Assembly: GCA_026395275.1 (NCBI GenBank)
Contig: JAPLZA010000079.1
Coordinates: 4,265 to 25,102 of the forward strand
Length of the DNA stretch: 20,838 nucleotides
Reading direction: 5' to 3'
Origin: Candidatus Staskawiczbacteria bacterium
Lineage (GTDB): Bacteria; Patescibacteriota; Minisyncoccia; Minisyncoccales; Staskawiczbacteraceae
How positions within the stretch are numbered: the first letter of the stretch is position 1; each line of letters opens with the position of its first letter. Below are positions 13,103 to 20,838 of the stretch, in pieces. Below the pieces are notes generated by a model, which searched no databases, was not told the DNA's origin, and saw only the letters and a program-made list of their open reading frames with translations. The position numbers and the translations under genes were made by a program.

Positions 13103-14152
13103 ATGAAGATTTACAAAAATCTATTTAACGAGATTATTTCCGCAGAGAACCTGTTTTCAGCTTGGGATAAATTTAAAAACGGAAAGAGAAACAAAAGGGA
13201 CGTTCAGCTTTTTGAATGGAACCTTGAAGAGAACATATTTAAGCTGCAACGGGACTTAAAAAACAAAATGTATAAACACGGGGATTATCATTCGTTTAAC
13301 ATTAAGGATCCTAAGCCAAGAAATATCCACAAGGCGCAAGTAAGAGATAGAATTTTGCATCACGCTGTTTTTAAAATTTTAAATCCCATATTTGAAGCCG
13401 GCTTCTGCTCCGCATCTTTTTCCTGTCGGGTGGGCTACGGCACGCACAAAGGAGTTGAATATTTACAAAACATATTAAGGAAAGCAAGCAAAAATGGCGA
13501 AGTTCCATGTTTTGCTTTAAAGTGCGACATTAAAAAGTTTTTTGATACCATGGACCATAATGTTTTGCTTAACATTCTGAAAAGGAAAATAAAGGACGAT
13601 GATACAGCTTGGCTTTTAGATAACATAATATCAAGCTTTTTTTCTAATTACTCTGTACTGGGAATTAACAAGGGAGTTCCCATCGGAAACCTAACTTCTC
13701 AACTTTTTGCCAACATCTACCTAAACGAACTAGACAAGTTCATGAAGCAGAAATTAAAAGTAAAATATTATATTCGTTACACTGACGACTTTTTGGTAAT
13801 TTCTGGAGGCAAAGAATATTTGGAAAATATCATTCCCAGAATAGCTGATTTTTTAGAAGATAATCTTTTATTAAAAATCCATGGAGAAAAAACCAAAATA
13901 CAAAAAACTTGCCAAGGAGTGGACTTCCTTGGCTATGTGGTATTCCAAAAGTATAAATTAGTCAGAACAAAAACAAAAAAGAGGATTATGAAAAAATTTG
14001 AAGCAAGAATGCACAGATATAATCAAGGGTTTATTTCTAAAAATTCTCTTCTGCAATCCTTGCAGTCATATCTGGGTTTTTTATCCCATGCTAAAACCTA
14101 TAAAATTCAGTGTTATTTTAAAAATAGATTTTGGTTTTGGCTTAATGAGTAG
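13103..14152 (+). CDS. DGR reverse transcriptase
   Basis: This RNA-directed DNA polymerase copies the TR RNA with adenine-specific infidelity and feeds mutated cDNA into the VR. The 349 residues carry the RT palm motifs: FALKCDIKKFFDTMDH with the first catalytic Asp at 142, the DGR-diagnostic VPIGNLTSQLFANIYL (192-207; IGxxxSQ instead of the QGxxxSP of other RTs), and RYTDDFLV (225-232; the YxDD catalytic pair at 228-229). A thumb region with GVDFLGY follows. No maturase or endonuclease domain is present, which excludes a group II intron. Codon use is AT-rich like the host core, unlike the target gene. TTTAAT at 13089-13094 may be its -10, giving a near-leaderless mRNA. Confidence 0.95.
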   Translation: MKIYKNLFNEIISAENLFSAWDKFKNGKRNKRDVQLFEWNLEENIFKLQRDLKNKMYKHGDYHSFNIKDPKPRNIHKAQVRDRILHHAVFKILNPIFEAGFCSASFSCRVGYGTHKGVEYLQNILRKASKNGEVPCFALKCDIKKFFDTMDHNVLLNILKRKIKDDDTAWLLDNIISSFFSNYSVLGINKGVPIGNLTSQLFANIYLNELDKFMKQKLKVKYYIRYTDDFLVISGGKEYLENIIPRIADFLEDNLLLKIHGEKTKIQKTCQGVDFLGYVVFQKYKLVRTKTKKRIMKKFEARMHRYNQGFISKNSLLQSLQSYLGFLSHAKTYKIQCYFKNRFWFWLNE

Positions 14153-14185
14153 AAAATTTATGCTATTATTAAATAATACAAAAAT

Positions 14186-15658
14186 ATGATGAGTGCGTCT
14201 AAAGTATTATTTTTCCTTTGTTTGTCTTTTGTCGCCGGAATATTTTTAGAGTCATTTACTAAAATCCCCCAACTTTTCGTTTGGGGGATTTTAATTTTTG
14301 GGGTTGTTTTAGTTTGTTTGCCGTTTTTATCGAAAAAGATAGGTTTTACAGCAGGATTTTGCATTCTGTTTTTAGTTTTAGGAATTTTAAGAATGCAAAT
14401 TTCGGGGTTTGAAATTGCTAATGACAAGGTCAGCCAATTTAACGGGAAAGGTCAGGTTGTCTTAGCTGGGCCAGTTTCTGATGAGCCCGATGTAAGAGAC
14501 ACCTCTCAAAAGTTAAAAGTAAAAATTAAAAATAGCATAGTTTTGGTGACAACTAAAAAATATCCAGAATATAAATATTTAGACCAAATAAAAATTACAG
14601 GTAAACTGGAAGCGCCTGTAAACACAGAAAGTTTTGATTACAAAAATTATTTATTAAAAGACCATATTTATTCTGTAATAAATTTTCCAAAAATTGAGTT
14701 GGTTTCAGGAAAACATCAGTACAATGTTTTTTCTTATTTTTATGAAAAAATATTGTATTTTAAACAGAGAATGAGTGACAGTATGCATGCTAATTTTTTG
14801 CCCCCTCATAGTTTGATTTTAGAGGGTATAATTTTGGGTAATAATAAAAATATGACTCAAGATTTAAGAGATAAATTAAATGTAACTGGATTGAGGTTTT
14901 TAACAGCTATTTCCGGGGTCCATGTGGTTATTTTAAGCGCTATATTAATATCTTTTATAATGTTTTTGGGGCTTGGAAGAATTCAGGCTTTTTATTTTTC
15001 TATTATATTTATCTGGCTTTATATAGTTATAACCGGATTTACAGCTTCCGGAATTAGGGCAGCAACAATGGGAAGCATATTTATTTTTGCAGGCGCCTTA
15101 GGCAGGCAGAACACTAGTTCGAGAACAATATGCTTGGCTGGTGCCTTAATGCTTTTACAGAACCCTTTGCTTTTAATATATGACATTGGATTTCAGCTTT
15201 CTTTTGTGGCCTGCCTGGGAATTATTTATTTAAAACCCGCCATAAGCTATTTGTTGAAAATTATTTTCAGAGATAAATTGAAAGAATTATTAGACATTGT
15301 TTCAGTTACGCTTACAGCCCAAATTTTTACTTTGCCCTTAATGATTTATAACTTTGGGACAATATCTTTGGTTTCTCCAATAACAAATATTTTAATTTTA
15401 CCCGTAATGCCATGGATTTTATCTTTTGGATTTTTATTTTCTATTTTGGGCGCTGTATCTAAGTTTTTTGGATGGATATTTTTTATTCCATGCTGGATTT
15501 TAATGTCGTATTTTTTAAAGGTAATGGATTTTTTCTCTCAGCCTTATATGGCCAAAAGTATTTCAAACGTGTCGTGGATTTGGCTTTTATTAGCATATTT
15601 TACAATTGGGATTATTACAAAGTTTTTAAACAAAAAGTATAGTAAAAGTTTTCTTTAA
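14186..15658 (+). CDS. comEC: ComEC/Rec2 competence-family membrane protein
   Basis: This is a polytopic inner-membrane protein of the DNA-uptake channel family. The 490 residues contain three hydrophobic segments in the first 75 residues, a soluble OB-like stretch (about 85-190), then the competence domain with the family signature FLTAISGVHVVILSAIL and SGIRAATMGSIFI and at least eight further membrane helices. It ends after the channel domain, without the C-terminal metallo-beta-lactamase-like nuclease domain found in longer ComEC proteins. Tandem ATGs at 14186 and 14189 both work as starts; there is no SD. It follows the DGR reverse transcriptase gene by 33 nt on the same strand. Confidence 0.88.
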   Translation: MMSASKVLFFLCLSFVAGIFLESFTKIPQLFVWGILIFGVVLVCLPFLSKKIGFTAGFCILFLVLGILRMQISGFEIANDKVSQFNGKGQVVLAGPVSDEPDVRDTSQKLKVKIKNSIVLVTTKKYPEYKYLDQIKITGKLEAPVNTESFDYKNYLLKDHIYSVINFPKIELVSGKHQYNVFSYFYEKILYFKQRMSDSMHANFLPPHSLILEGIILGNNKNMTQDLRDKLNVTGLRFLTAISGVHVVILSAILISFIMFLGLGRIQAFYFSIIFIWLYIVITGFTASGIRAATMGSIFIFAGALGRQNTSSRTICLAGALMLLQNPLLLIYDIGFQLSFVACLGIIYLKPAISYLLKIIFRDKLKELLDIVSVTLTAQIFTLPLMIYNFGTISLVSPITNILILPVMPWILSFGFLFSILGAVSKFFGWIFFIPCWILMSYFLKVMDFFSQPYMAKSISNVSWIWLLLAYFTIGIITKFLNKKYSKSFL

Positions 15659-15685
15659 AGTGTTAAATTTTCTTAATTTTTAATG

Positions 15686-15691
15686 TATAAT
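15686..15691 (+). promoter_or_regulatory. -10 box for the glycosyltransferase gene
   Basis: A perfect TATAAT. Because transcription should start near 15698, the ATG at 15694 would be upstream of the mRNA, which makes 15703 the likely start codon. The -35 region is weak. Confidence 0.55.
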
Positions 15692-15702
15692 AGATGAATA
15701 TT

Positions 15703-17004
15703 ATGGAAAGCAAAAAAACATCGCCAAAGCAACATAAGGTCTGGGTTATTGCTGCAGATATGGGTTACGGGCATCAAAGAACAGCGTATCCTTTAAGGGA
15801 TATAGCTTTTTCAGGTAAAGTTATTAATGCTAACAGTTATGACGGCATACCAAAAAAGGATAAAAATTTCTGGCAAAAAACGAGGTCTTTGTATGAGTTT
15901 GTCTCAAGGTTTAAGAAAATACCTATTTTTGGCAGTTTTGCTTTTTCTATTTTAGACAGGTTTCAGAAAATTTTAGCTTACTACCCTAAAAGAGATTTAT
16001 CTCAGCCAAATTTTACTTTAAAAAACACATTATACTTTGTTAAGAAGGGCTGGGGAAAAGATTTGATAGAAAGGCTTAAGAAAAATCCTTTGCCATTAAT
16101 TTCCACATTTTTTACACCAGCATTTATGGCAGAGGAAGTAAAATATCCTAATGATATTTATTGTGTTGTTTGTGACGCGGACATAAATAGAACATGGGCT
16201 GCGATAGATCCTAAAAAAAGTAAGATTAAATATTTTGCCCCATGCACGTGGGTTAGAGATAGGTTAAAACTTTATGGAGTCAAACAAGAGCATATTTTTC
16301 TAACAGGATATCCTTTACCAAAAGAAAATATTGGGAAAGATTTAGAGATATTAAAGGAAGATATGAAGCATAGGCTTGTTAATTTAGACCCACAAAAAAA
16401 ATACAGGAAACTATATGCGCCTTTGATTAAAGGATCGCTTGGGAGGTTGCCGGAAAAATCAAATCATCCTTTGACGATTATGTTTTCTATAGGCGGAGCT
16501 GGTGCGCAGAAAGAAATTCCACTTAATGCGATAAATAGTCTTAAAGATAAAATAAAAGACAGAAAACTAAGGTTTATTATTGCAGTTGGAGTTAGAGAAG
16601 AACTAAAAAAATATTTTGCAGACAATATTAAGGAGCTAAAATTAGATGGCTGGGTGCACATGCTTTCCGGGGTGACAACAGATGAATATTTCAAAATTTT
16701 CAATGAAACCTTGAGGGAAACAGATATTTTATGGACAAAACCATCGGAGCTTTCTTTCTACGCAGGACTAGGCATACCTGTAATTATTGCCCCAACAATT
16801 GGTTCTCAGGAAGATTTTAATAAGAGATGGCTACTACATGTTGGAGCAGGTGTTTCTCAGGAAAATCCAAAATATACAGACCAATGGCTTTATGATTCAT
16901 TAAATTCCGGCGATTTAGCTGAAGTTGCCATGCAAGGTTTTATGGAAATAGAAAAAATGGGTACATATAACATAGAAAAAATAGTTACCGGAGACAAAAA
17001 ATGA
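15703..17004 (+). CDS. GT-B glycosyltransferase, MGDG-synthase/GT28-like
   Basis: This is probably a glycosyltransferase of the MGDG-synthase/MurG-like superfamily, acting on a lipid acceptor at the membrane. The 433 residues have an N-terminal ADMGYGHQRTAYPL, matching the G-x-GH acceptor-side loop, then VVCDADINRTW, and a C-terminal donor-binding half with SIGGAGAQKEIP, LSGVTTDEYF, WTKPSELSFYAGLGIPVI and a final amphipathic part. The usual TKPGGLT is degenerate here (TKPSELS), so the donor or activity may differ. No membrane helices are seen. The start at 15703 is chosen over 15694 from the -10 position. The stop overlaps the next gene by 4 nt (ATGA). Confidence 0.75.
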   Translation: MESKKTSPKQHKVWVIAADMGYGHQRTAYPLRDIAFSGKVINANSYDGIPKKDKNFWQKTRSLYEFVSRFKKIPIFGSFAFSILDRFQKILAYYPKRDLSQPNFTLKNTLYFVKKGWGKDLIERLKKNPLPLISTFFTPAFMAEEVKYPNDIYCVVCDADINRTWAAIDPKKSKIKYFAPCTWVRDRLKLYGVKQEHIFLTGYPLPKENIGKDLEILKEDMKHRLVNLDPQKKYRKLYAPLIKGSLGRLPEKSNHPLTIMFSIGGAGAQKEIPLNAINSLKDKIKDRKLRFIIAVGVREELKKYFADNIKELKLDGWVHMLSGVTTDEYFKIFNETLRETDILWTKPSELSFYAGLGIPVIIAPTIGSQEDFNKRWLLHVGAGVSQENPKYTDQWLYDSLNSGDLAEVAMQGFMEIEKMGTYNIEKIVTGDKK

Positions 17005-18038
17005 AAAAAAGATTAAAGATTTTTATTTATTGTTTAATAATAATTTTAGCTATATTGGCAATTATTTTTTGCTATTTTTTTGTTGGCAAGGCTCCTGTCC
17101 AGAAGAATATAACTTGGGGCGTTGATTTTTCTCAAATGCAGGCTGAATCTTTGGGTTTGAATTGGAAGGAAACTTATTCTGCGATAATAAATGATTTTGG
17201 GGTAAAAAATATAAAACTTCATATACAATGGGATTGGGTTGAAGGGAAAAATGGCGAATATTATTTTAATGATACAGATTGGCAATTAGCGCAGGCAAAA
17301 AACAAAGGAGTTAAAATTATTTATGTTTTGGGCGTAAAGAGCGGAAGGTGGCCGGAATGTCACGTTCCAACATGGGCAAGTAATTTATCAGAGCAACAAC
17401 AAAAAGAAGAAATTTTAAAATACACCAAAGAAGTTGTTTTAAGGTATAAAAACGATGATACAATTATTAATTGGCAAGTGGAAAACGAACCTCTTTTTGA
17501 ATTTGGAAAATGTCCGTCGTGGTATTATAATGACGAAAATTTTTTAAAAGCTGAGGTTAATTTAGTTAAATCTTTAGATTCTTCAAGACAAATAATTATT
17601 TCTGACTCAGGAGAGCAATCCGACTGGTTTGAAGCCGCAAAAGTTGGAGATATTGTGGGAATTACAATGTATAGAAAAGTTTGGGCGCATATAACAGATA
17701 CTCTTGGATTTAATTTTAATTCATTTTTGTCTCCGGTGACTTATTGGCGTAAAGCTTTATTAATCAATAAGATATTCGGTAAAAATGTAATTTGTATAGA
17801 ATTGCAGGAAGAGCCATGGGCGTCTAAACCATTTAACGATGTCCCGTTAGACGAGCAATTAAAAACAATGAATGCAGATTTATTTGACCAGAACATAAAG
17901 TATGCCAAAGACACCGGATTGGACAAATTTTACCTTTGGGGAGTAGAATGGTGGTACTGGATGAAAGAGGCTAAAAATCAGCCTCAAATATGGAATGAAG
18001 CAAGGTTATTATTCAATAATTTATATATTCCGATATAA
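17001..18038 (+). CDS. Membrane-anchored glycoside hydrolase, clan GH-A type
   Basis: This is a likely extracytoplasmic glycosidase. The 345 residues begin with KKRLK and one hydrophobic helix (about 7-28) acting as an uncleaved anchor or signal. The rest reads as a (beta/alpha)8 barrel: KLHIQWDWVEGKNGEYYF, IIYVLGVKSGRWP, the acid/base strand NWQVENEP (Glu163) and the nucleophile strand CIELQEEPW (Glu267), ending in FYLWGVEWWYW. The two glutamates on strands 4 and 7 define clan GH-A; the exact family (GH5, GH39 or GH42-like) and substrate cannot be set by eye. It is translationally coupled to the glycosyltransferase upstream, suggesting synthesis and trimming of the same surface glycan or glycolipid. 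Confidence 0.75.
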   Translation: MKKRLKIFIYCLIIILAILAIIFCYFFVGKAPVQKNITWGVDFSQMQAESLGLNWKETYSAIINDFGVKNIKLHIQWDWVEGKNGEYYFNDTDWQLAQAKNKGVKIIYVLGVKSGRWPECHVPTWASNLSEQQQKEEILKYTKEVVLRYKNDDTIINWQVENEPLFEFGKCPSWYYNDENFLKAEVNLVKSLDSSRQIIISDSGEQSDWFEAAKVGDIVGITMYRKVWAHITDTLGFNFNSFLSPVTYWRKALLINKIFGKNVICIELQEEPWASKPFNDVPLDEQLKTMNADLFDQNIKYAKDTGLDKFYLWGVEWWYWMKEAKNQPQIWNEARLLFNNLYIPI

Positions 18039-18039
18039 T
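18034..18039 (+). promoter_or_regulatory. -10 box for the alpha/beta hydrolase gene
   Basis: A perfect TATAAT overlapping the stop codon of the upstream glycosidase; the predicted start is about 18046, 9 nt before the ATG at 18055. No clear -35. It rules against the longer frame starting at 17995. Confidence 0.5.
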
Positions 18040-18054
18040 TTAAAAATTAAAAAC

Positions 18055-19383
18055 ATGAAAAACAACGAAAATTTAAAACCAAAAGGGGAAGTTCCAGAAG
18101 AAACTTCTATCTCAGAGCAAGTTTCCAAACAATTGCAGGAGATGGCAGATAGAGAGTGGACTCAAAGAGAAGATGCCAAAAAAACAGAAGCCGGAAAATT
18201 AAGCGGTAAACAGAAGGAGAAAACTTTTGTAGAAAAACATTTAGCCGAAGTTCAAACACGGGAAATGCCTATAAGGGGCGCCCAAAATCCTGAACTAAAA
18301 AGAGGAGAAATTTTTCGTTTTGAAAGGGGGCAAATTTTAAAGGGATATAAAATTTTACGAAAACAAATTAGAGAGGCTGAAGAGCACGGAGAGGACACAA
18401 CGTCAAAAAAAGATCTTTTGAAAGAAATGAGGGTTCAGGCTAAAGTTTTAGAAAAAAATCTTGATGAGATAGAACGCCAGTGCTATGAAAATATTAAAGT
18501 TGTGGACGTAGAGACTGAATTTGGAAAATTTTCTTTGCCGGTTGTTGAATTTGATTTAAGGAAGGAAGATGAATCAGAAGAAGATAAAAGGACTCCTTAT
18601 TTTTTCATTCCCGGCATGCCCACATCCGATTTTCATAGTAGCGTTGCAATTTCTATGGGATTGGCATTGAGGGGAAATAAAGTTTATGTACCGGTAGATA
18701 TTGAGACATCATCAGTCCAGAAGCCGGAAGATTTAAAAGAGCAGATAAAAGCACGCGGAGATTTCAAAATACAGGCCGAAGTTTTCAAACAAACAATAAG
18801 AAAATTGGGTTTAGATAAAGTTAATATTATTGGGCATTCTTTTGGAGCTACGGTTGCCCTTGAATTGGGCTCAGATGAAGACTTTGAAGAACTGGAAGAT
18901 TTAGTGGTGATGGACCCCTTAGGGATAGAAGAGAAAGGACTTCCGAAACTAGCAAAAGAATTTGGTTTCAGTCAGACCGTTTTAAGATTTTTACCTTATG
19001 CTGAACAACGCATAAAAGTTGCTAAAGAGCCTAAGGCAAAAGGTAAACCAGAGATGGGCTTGTATTTAGAAGATGTCAAAATTATAGCTAAAAAGCTGTA
19101 TGACGCTGAAAAATTAAGTAAAATAAAACCAAACGGACGTTTTCAAGTTTGGTTCGGCACCGATAGCCCCATAATGAACTCAGACGTGATAGAGACTGCT
19201 TTTAAGGAATCTGATGTAGAAATTTATAAAGTTGAGGGAGGAGAACATATGTGGCCGGTTAGGGGCGCGCTGGGGCTTTCGAGAATGTTAAAAGCCGGGA
19301 AGCCAGCAGAACAAGTTACTACAGTAGAAGTTTCTGATTTTGAGAAATCTGGAATGGAGGCAATTTTAGAAAATATCAAATAA
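18055..19383 (+). CDS. Alpha/beta hydrolase fold protein with charged N-terminal extension
   Basis: The 442 residues have a long, very charged, probably helical N-terminal region (1-170, rich in E and K) with no signal peptide. An alpha/beta hydrolase domain follows: PYFFIPGMPTSDFHSS, the nucleophile elbow GHSFGA with Ser at about 262, the acid region WFGTDSP with Asp at about 370, and the catalytic His in GGEHMWP at about 398, so a complete Ser-Asp-His triad is present. Esterase, lipase or acyltransferase activity is plausible; the substrate is unknown. It is flanked by two lipid-type glycosyltransferase genes. The longer frame from 17995 runs through the upstream gene and the -10 box and was discarded. 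Confidence 0.78.
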   Translation: MKNNENLKPKGEVPEETSISEQVSKQLQEMADREWTQREDAKKTEAGKLSGKQKEKTFVEKHLAEVQTREMPIRGAQNPELKRGEIFRFERGQILKGYKILRKQIREAEEHGEDTTSKKDLLKEMRVQAKVLEKNLDEIERQCYENIKVVDVETEFGKFSLPVVEFDLRKEDESEEDKRTPYFFIPGMPTSDFHSSVAISMGLALRGNKVYVPVDIETSSVQKPEDLKEQIKARGDFKIQAEVFKQTIRKLGLDKVNIIGHSFGATVALELGSDEDFEELEDLVVMDPLGIEEKGLPKLAKEFGFSQTVLRFLPYAEQRIKVAKEPKAKGKPEMGLYLEDVKIIAKKLYDAEKLSKIKPNGRFQVWFGTDSPIMNSDVIETAFKESDVEIYKVEGGEHMWPVRGALGLSRMLKAGKPAEQVTTVEVSDFEKSGMEAILENIK

Positions 19384-19418
19384 AAAACCCGCTTTATTTT
19401 TTACCCAGAAGATAAAGC
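19382..19418 (-). terminator. Probable terminator of the DoxX gene
   Basis: On the minus strand, GCTTTAT and ATAAAGC (19412-19418 with 19391-19397) form a 7-bp stem with a 14-nt loop that includes the last codons, followed by GGG and six T residues. The stem is weak and AT-rich. Confidence 0.45.
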
Positions 19419-19789
19419 AAAATTATAAGGTAAGTAAAGTGTAGGAAAACATCAGTTGGATTTGGACTGAAAACAAATAATTGCCCTAGTCCTGAAATTA
19501 TATTTTTGCCAGCAACGGCAAAGGCAGCGATTAAGGCTATCAATATAAAAAGAATGAAAACCAGTAAAACCTTTTTAGTTTTTATATTAAAAATAAGCAT
19601 TAAACCTCCGGCAATTTCCAAAATCATCATTAGCGCTATTAAAATAGGATAATTCAGATTAAGCCTGGAAAACTCGATAACAGCTTGTTGCCAATTAAAA
19701 ATTCTATATATTCCGGCAGATAAAAACACCAGTCCTATAAATAGCCTTAGTAAATTTTCTGGATTTAAGTTATTTTTTATACTATTCAT
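19394..19789 (-). CDS. DoxX family membrane protein
   Basis: The 131 residues have four hydrophobic segments (about 14-30, 45-66, 70-92 and 110-128), the DoxX-like layout. Typical stretches are LLRLFIGLVFLSAGIYRIFNW near the N-terminus (interrupted by charged residues as in the family) and MMILEIAGGLMLIFN in the second helix. DoxX proteins are small integral membrane proteins linked to redox or respiratory functions in some bacteria, but the role here is unknown. It runs convergently toward the hydrolase gene and divergently from the last glycosyltransferase gene, with which it shares a 33-bp intergenic region. Confidence 0.8.
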   Translation of the reverse strand: MNSIKNNLNPENLLRLFIGLVFLSAGIYRIFNWQQAVIEFSRLNLNYPILIALMMILEIAGGLMLIFNIKTKKVLLVFILFILIALIAAFAVAGKNIISGLGQLFVFSPNPTDVFLHFTYLIILLYLLGKK

Positions 19790-19800
19790 AATATTGATTT

Positions 19801-19809
19801 ATTCTATCA
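19801..19809 (-). promoter_or_regulatory. Extended -10 promoter of the DoxX gene
   Basis: TGATAGAAT on the minus strand matches the extended -10 form TGnTAtAAT (TAGAAT, 5 of 6). It lies 11 nt before the DoxX ATG, giving a near-leaderless mRNA. The divergent gene at 19823 has no clear -10 of its own. Confidence 0.45.
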
Positions 19810-19822
19810 CAAGATTTAACTA

Positions 19823-20838
19823 ATGGAAAAGAAATACCCCTTAGGGCACAAAAAAGTTTTAATTTTATATGCTCCGCTTGGAGCAGGGCATGGAGCGGCA
19901 GCTAAAGCCGTGGAGGAGGCGTTTGCCCTTAAATACCCCAATATAGAGGTTAAAAACGTAAATATATTAGATTACACGGTAAAATCTTTCAGGTTTGGTT
20001 TGCCATGGGCATTTTCATATTTTAACTCAAAAGCCCCATTTGTCTATAAGTGGGTTTACAGGTTTTATAACAATCAAACAAACCATAAAAATGCAAACAG
20101 AATTTCTGGTATAGTGCTTAAAAAAAAGAAATTTGTAAAATTCATTGAAGAGTTTAACCCCAATTTTATAATTTCAGCAAACCCATTGCCCAGGCAGTTG
20201 GTTTTAGAGGCCGGGGGGAAAAAAATTACCGACATACCGTCAGCTAATATTTGTACAGATTTTGGCTTTCATTCTCTTTGGTATGACAATAAAGTAAAAT
20301 ATTATTTTGTGGCGACAGAGAGCGTCAAAAATGCTTTAATGAATAATCATAACGTAGCCGGAGAAAAAATTATGGTTACAGGGATTCCTATATGTTCAAA
20401 ATTTAACAAAAAGTTAGACCGCGAAAAGATTATAAAAGATTTAGGTTTTGATGCTTCAAAACCAATACTCTTGATAGTTGGAGGGAAAATTTCTTATAAT
20501 AATTTAATTAAGATTATAAAAGGAATTAAGCGAAGTGGTAAAATTGTACAGCTTATAGTCGTTGCTGGCCGAGATAAAGTTTTAGAAAAAAAAATAAGTA
20601 GTTCAGATTTAAAAAACGATAAAGCTATTAGGACATTTGGCTTTGTCGATAATTTAGAAGAATATATGACGATAGCGGATTTAATATTAACAAAGGCTGG
20701 CGGATTAACAGTTTCTGAGTGCTTAGTAGAAAATTTACTAATGATTTTTAACAATGTTATACCAATACAAGAGGACGATAATGTGGAGTATTCTGAAAAA
20801 AATGGGGTTGGGGTAAAAGTAAATAACGTAAAAGAAAC
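19823..20838 (+). CDS. Processive-diacylglycerol-glucosyltransferase/MGDG-synthase-like GT28, 3' end missing
   Basis: A frame open from the ATG at 19823 to the window end (338 codons, no stop), so it is partial. It has the canonical motifs of MGDG synthase/UgtP-type enzymes, which transfer a sugar from a nucleotide sugar to diacylglycerol at the inner membrane face. These are YAPLGAGHGAAAKAV (16-30), CTDFGFHSLWY in the acceptor domain, a GxP hinge stretch (TGIPICSKF), ILLIVGGK in the donor domain, and the donor signature LTKAGGLTVSE. No membrane helix is seen. It is a better match to the family than the related protein at 15703. There is no SD. Confidence 0.85.
   Translation, partial: MEKKYPLGHKKVLILYAPLGAGHGAAAKAVEEAFALKYPNIEVKNVNILDYTVKSFRFGLPWAFSYFNSKAPFVYKWVYRFYNNQTNHKNANRISGIVLKKKKFVKFIEEFNPNFIISANPLPRQLVLEAGGKKITDIPSANICTDFGFHSLWYDNKVKYYFVATESVKNALMNNHNVAGEKIMVTGIPICSKFNKKLDREKIIKDLGFDASKPILLIVGGKISYNNLIKIIKGIKRSGKIVQLIVVAGRDKVLEKKISSSDLKNDKAIRTFGFVDNLEEYMTIADLILTKAGGLTVSECLVENLLMIFNNVIPIQEDDNVEYSEKNGVGVKVNNVKE

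Larger units (their letters stand above)
11170..14152 (+). mobile_element. Diversity-generating retroelement (DGR)
   Basis: All the parts of a DGR are present in 3 kb: target gene with 3' variable repeat (VR), template repeat (TR), Avd accessory protein and a DGR-type reverse transcriptase. VR and TR differ only at TR adenines. The reverse transcriptase has the DGR-specific IGNLTSQ motif. The element lies between the anaerobic reductase genes and comEC, without flanking repeats or integrase that I can see. The avd gene is on the opposite strand, between TR and the reverse transcriptase gene. Confidence 0.96.

Noticed and set aside
13103..14152. Group II intron or retron reverse transcriptase
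   Set aside because: No maturase/endonuclease domain, no intron RNA domains, DGR-type IGNLTSQ motif, and TR/VR plus Avd adjacent.
1..20838. CRISPR arrays, tRNA or rRNA genes, insertion sequences
   Set aside because: No regularly spaced direct repeats, cloverleaf patterns, rRNA-like segments or transposase frames with flanking inverted repeats were found by eye.

Overview
The window is AT-rich, with compact single-copy housekeeping genes, short intergenic gaps, almost no Shine-Dalgarno (SD) sequences and several -10 boxes sitting only 6-15 nt before start codons. Together with a cysteine-containing HisRS, minimal ComEC and FtsZ proteins and a diversity-generating retroelement (DGR), this suggests a Candidate Phyla Radiation / Patescibacteria genome, probably Parcubacteria-like. 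The taxonomic call is inference from style, not from a marker search.

Region 1 (1-8017) is a conserved core: signal peptidase lepB, hisS, ribosomal protein S21, a YqeY-like protein, a membrane-anchored protein, ybeY, ftsA, ftsZ, then two small unknown proteins, one a lysine-rich 54-mer. A GC-richer cassette encoding a plant-type DapB (own promoter, SD and terminator) is inserted between yqeY and the membrane protein gene. A similar GC-richer piece of uncertain strand occupies 1-290. The FtsZ is unusual: it lacks one catalytic aspartate of the T7 loop and the whole C-terminal tail.

Region 2 (8018-11173) is the anaerobic ribonucleotide reductase unit: a perfect DnaA-box 9-mer, a clear promoter, a structured leader ending in a terminator-like stem, nrdD, and a leaderless NrdG-type radical SAM activase.

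Region 3 (11170-14152) is the centrepiece, a complete DGR. It has a GC-rich target gene under a consensus promoter with a 3'-terminal variable repeat (VR), and a template repeat (TR) 462 bp downstream. All 20 VR/TR differences within 129 aligned bases fall on TR adenines. An Avd accessory gene lies on the opposite strand and is followed by the DGR reverse transcriptase. Between VR and TR is a candidate structured RNA whose two hairpin loops carry the same 11-mer.

Region 4 (14186-20838) is envelope-related: a ComEC/Rec2 channel-type protein, two GT28/MGDG-synthase-like glycosyltransferases (the second cut by the window end), a membrane-anchored clan GH-A glycoside hydrolase overlapping the first of them, an alpha/beta hydrolase, and a divergently oriented DoxX-family membrane protein.

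I saw no tRNA or rRNA gene, no CRISPR array and no insertion sequence.
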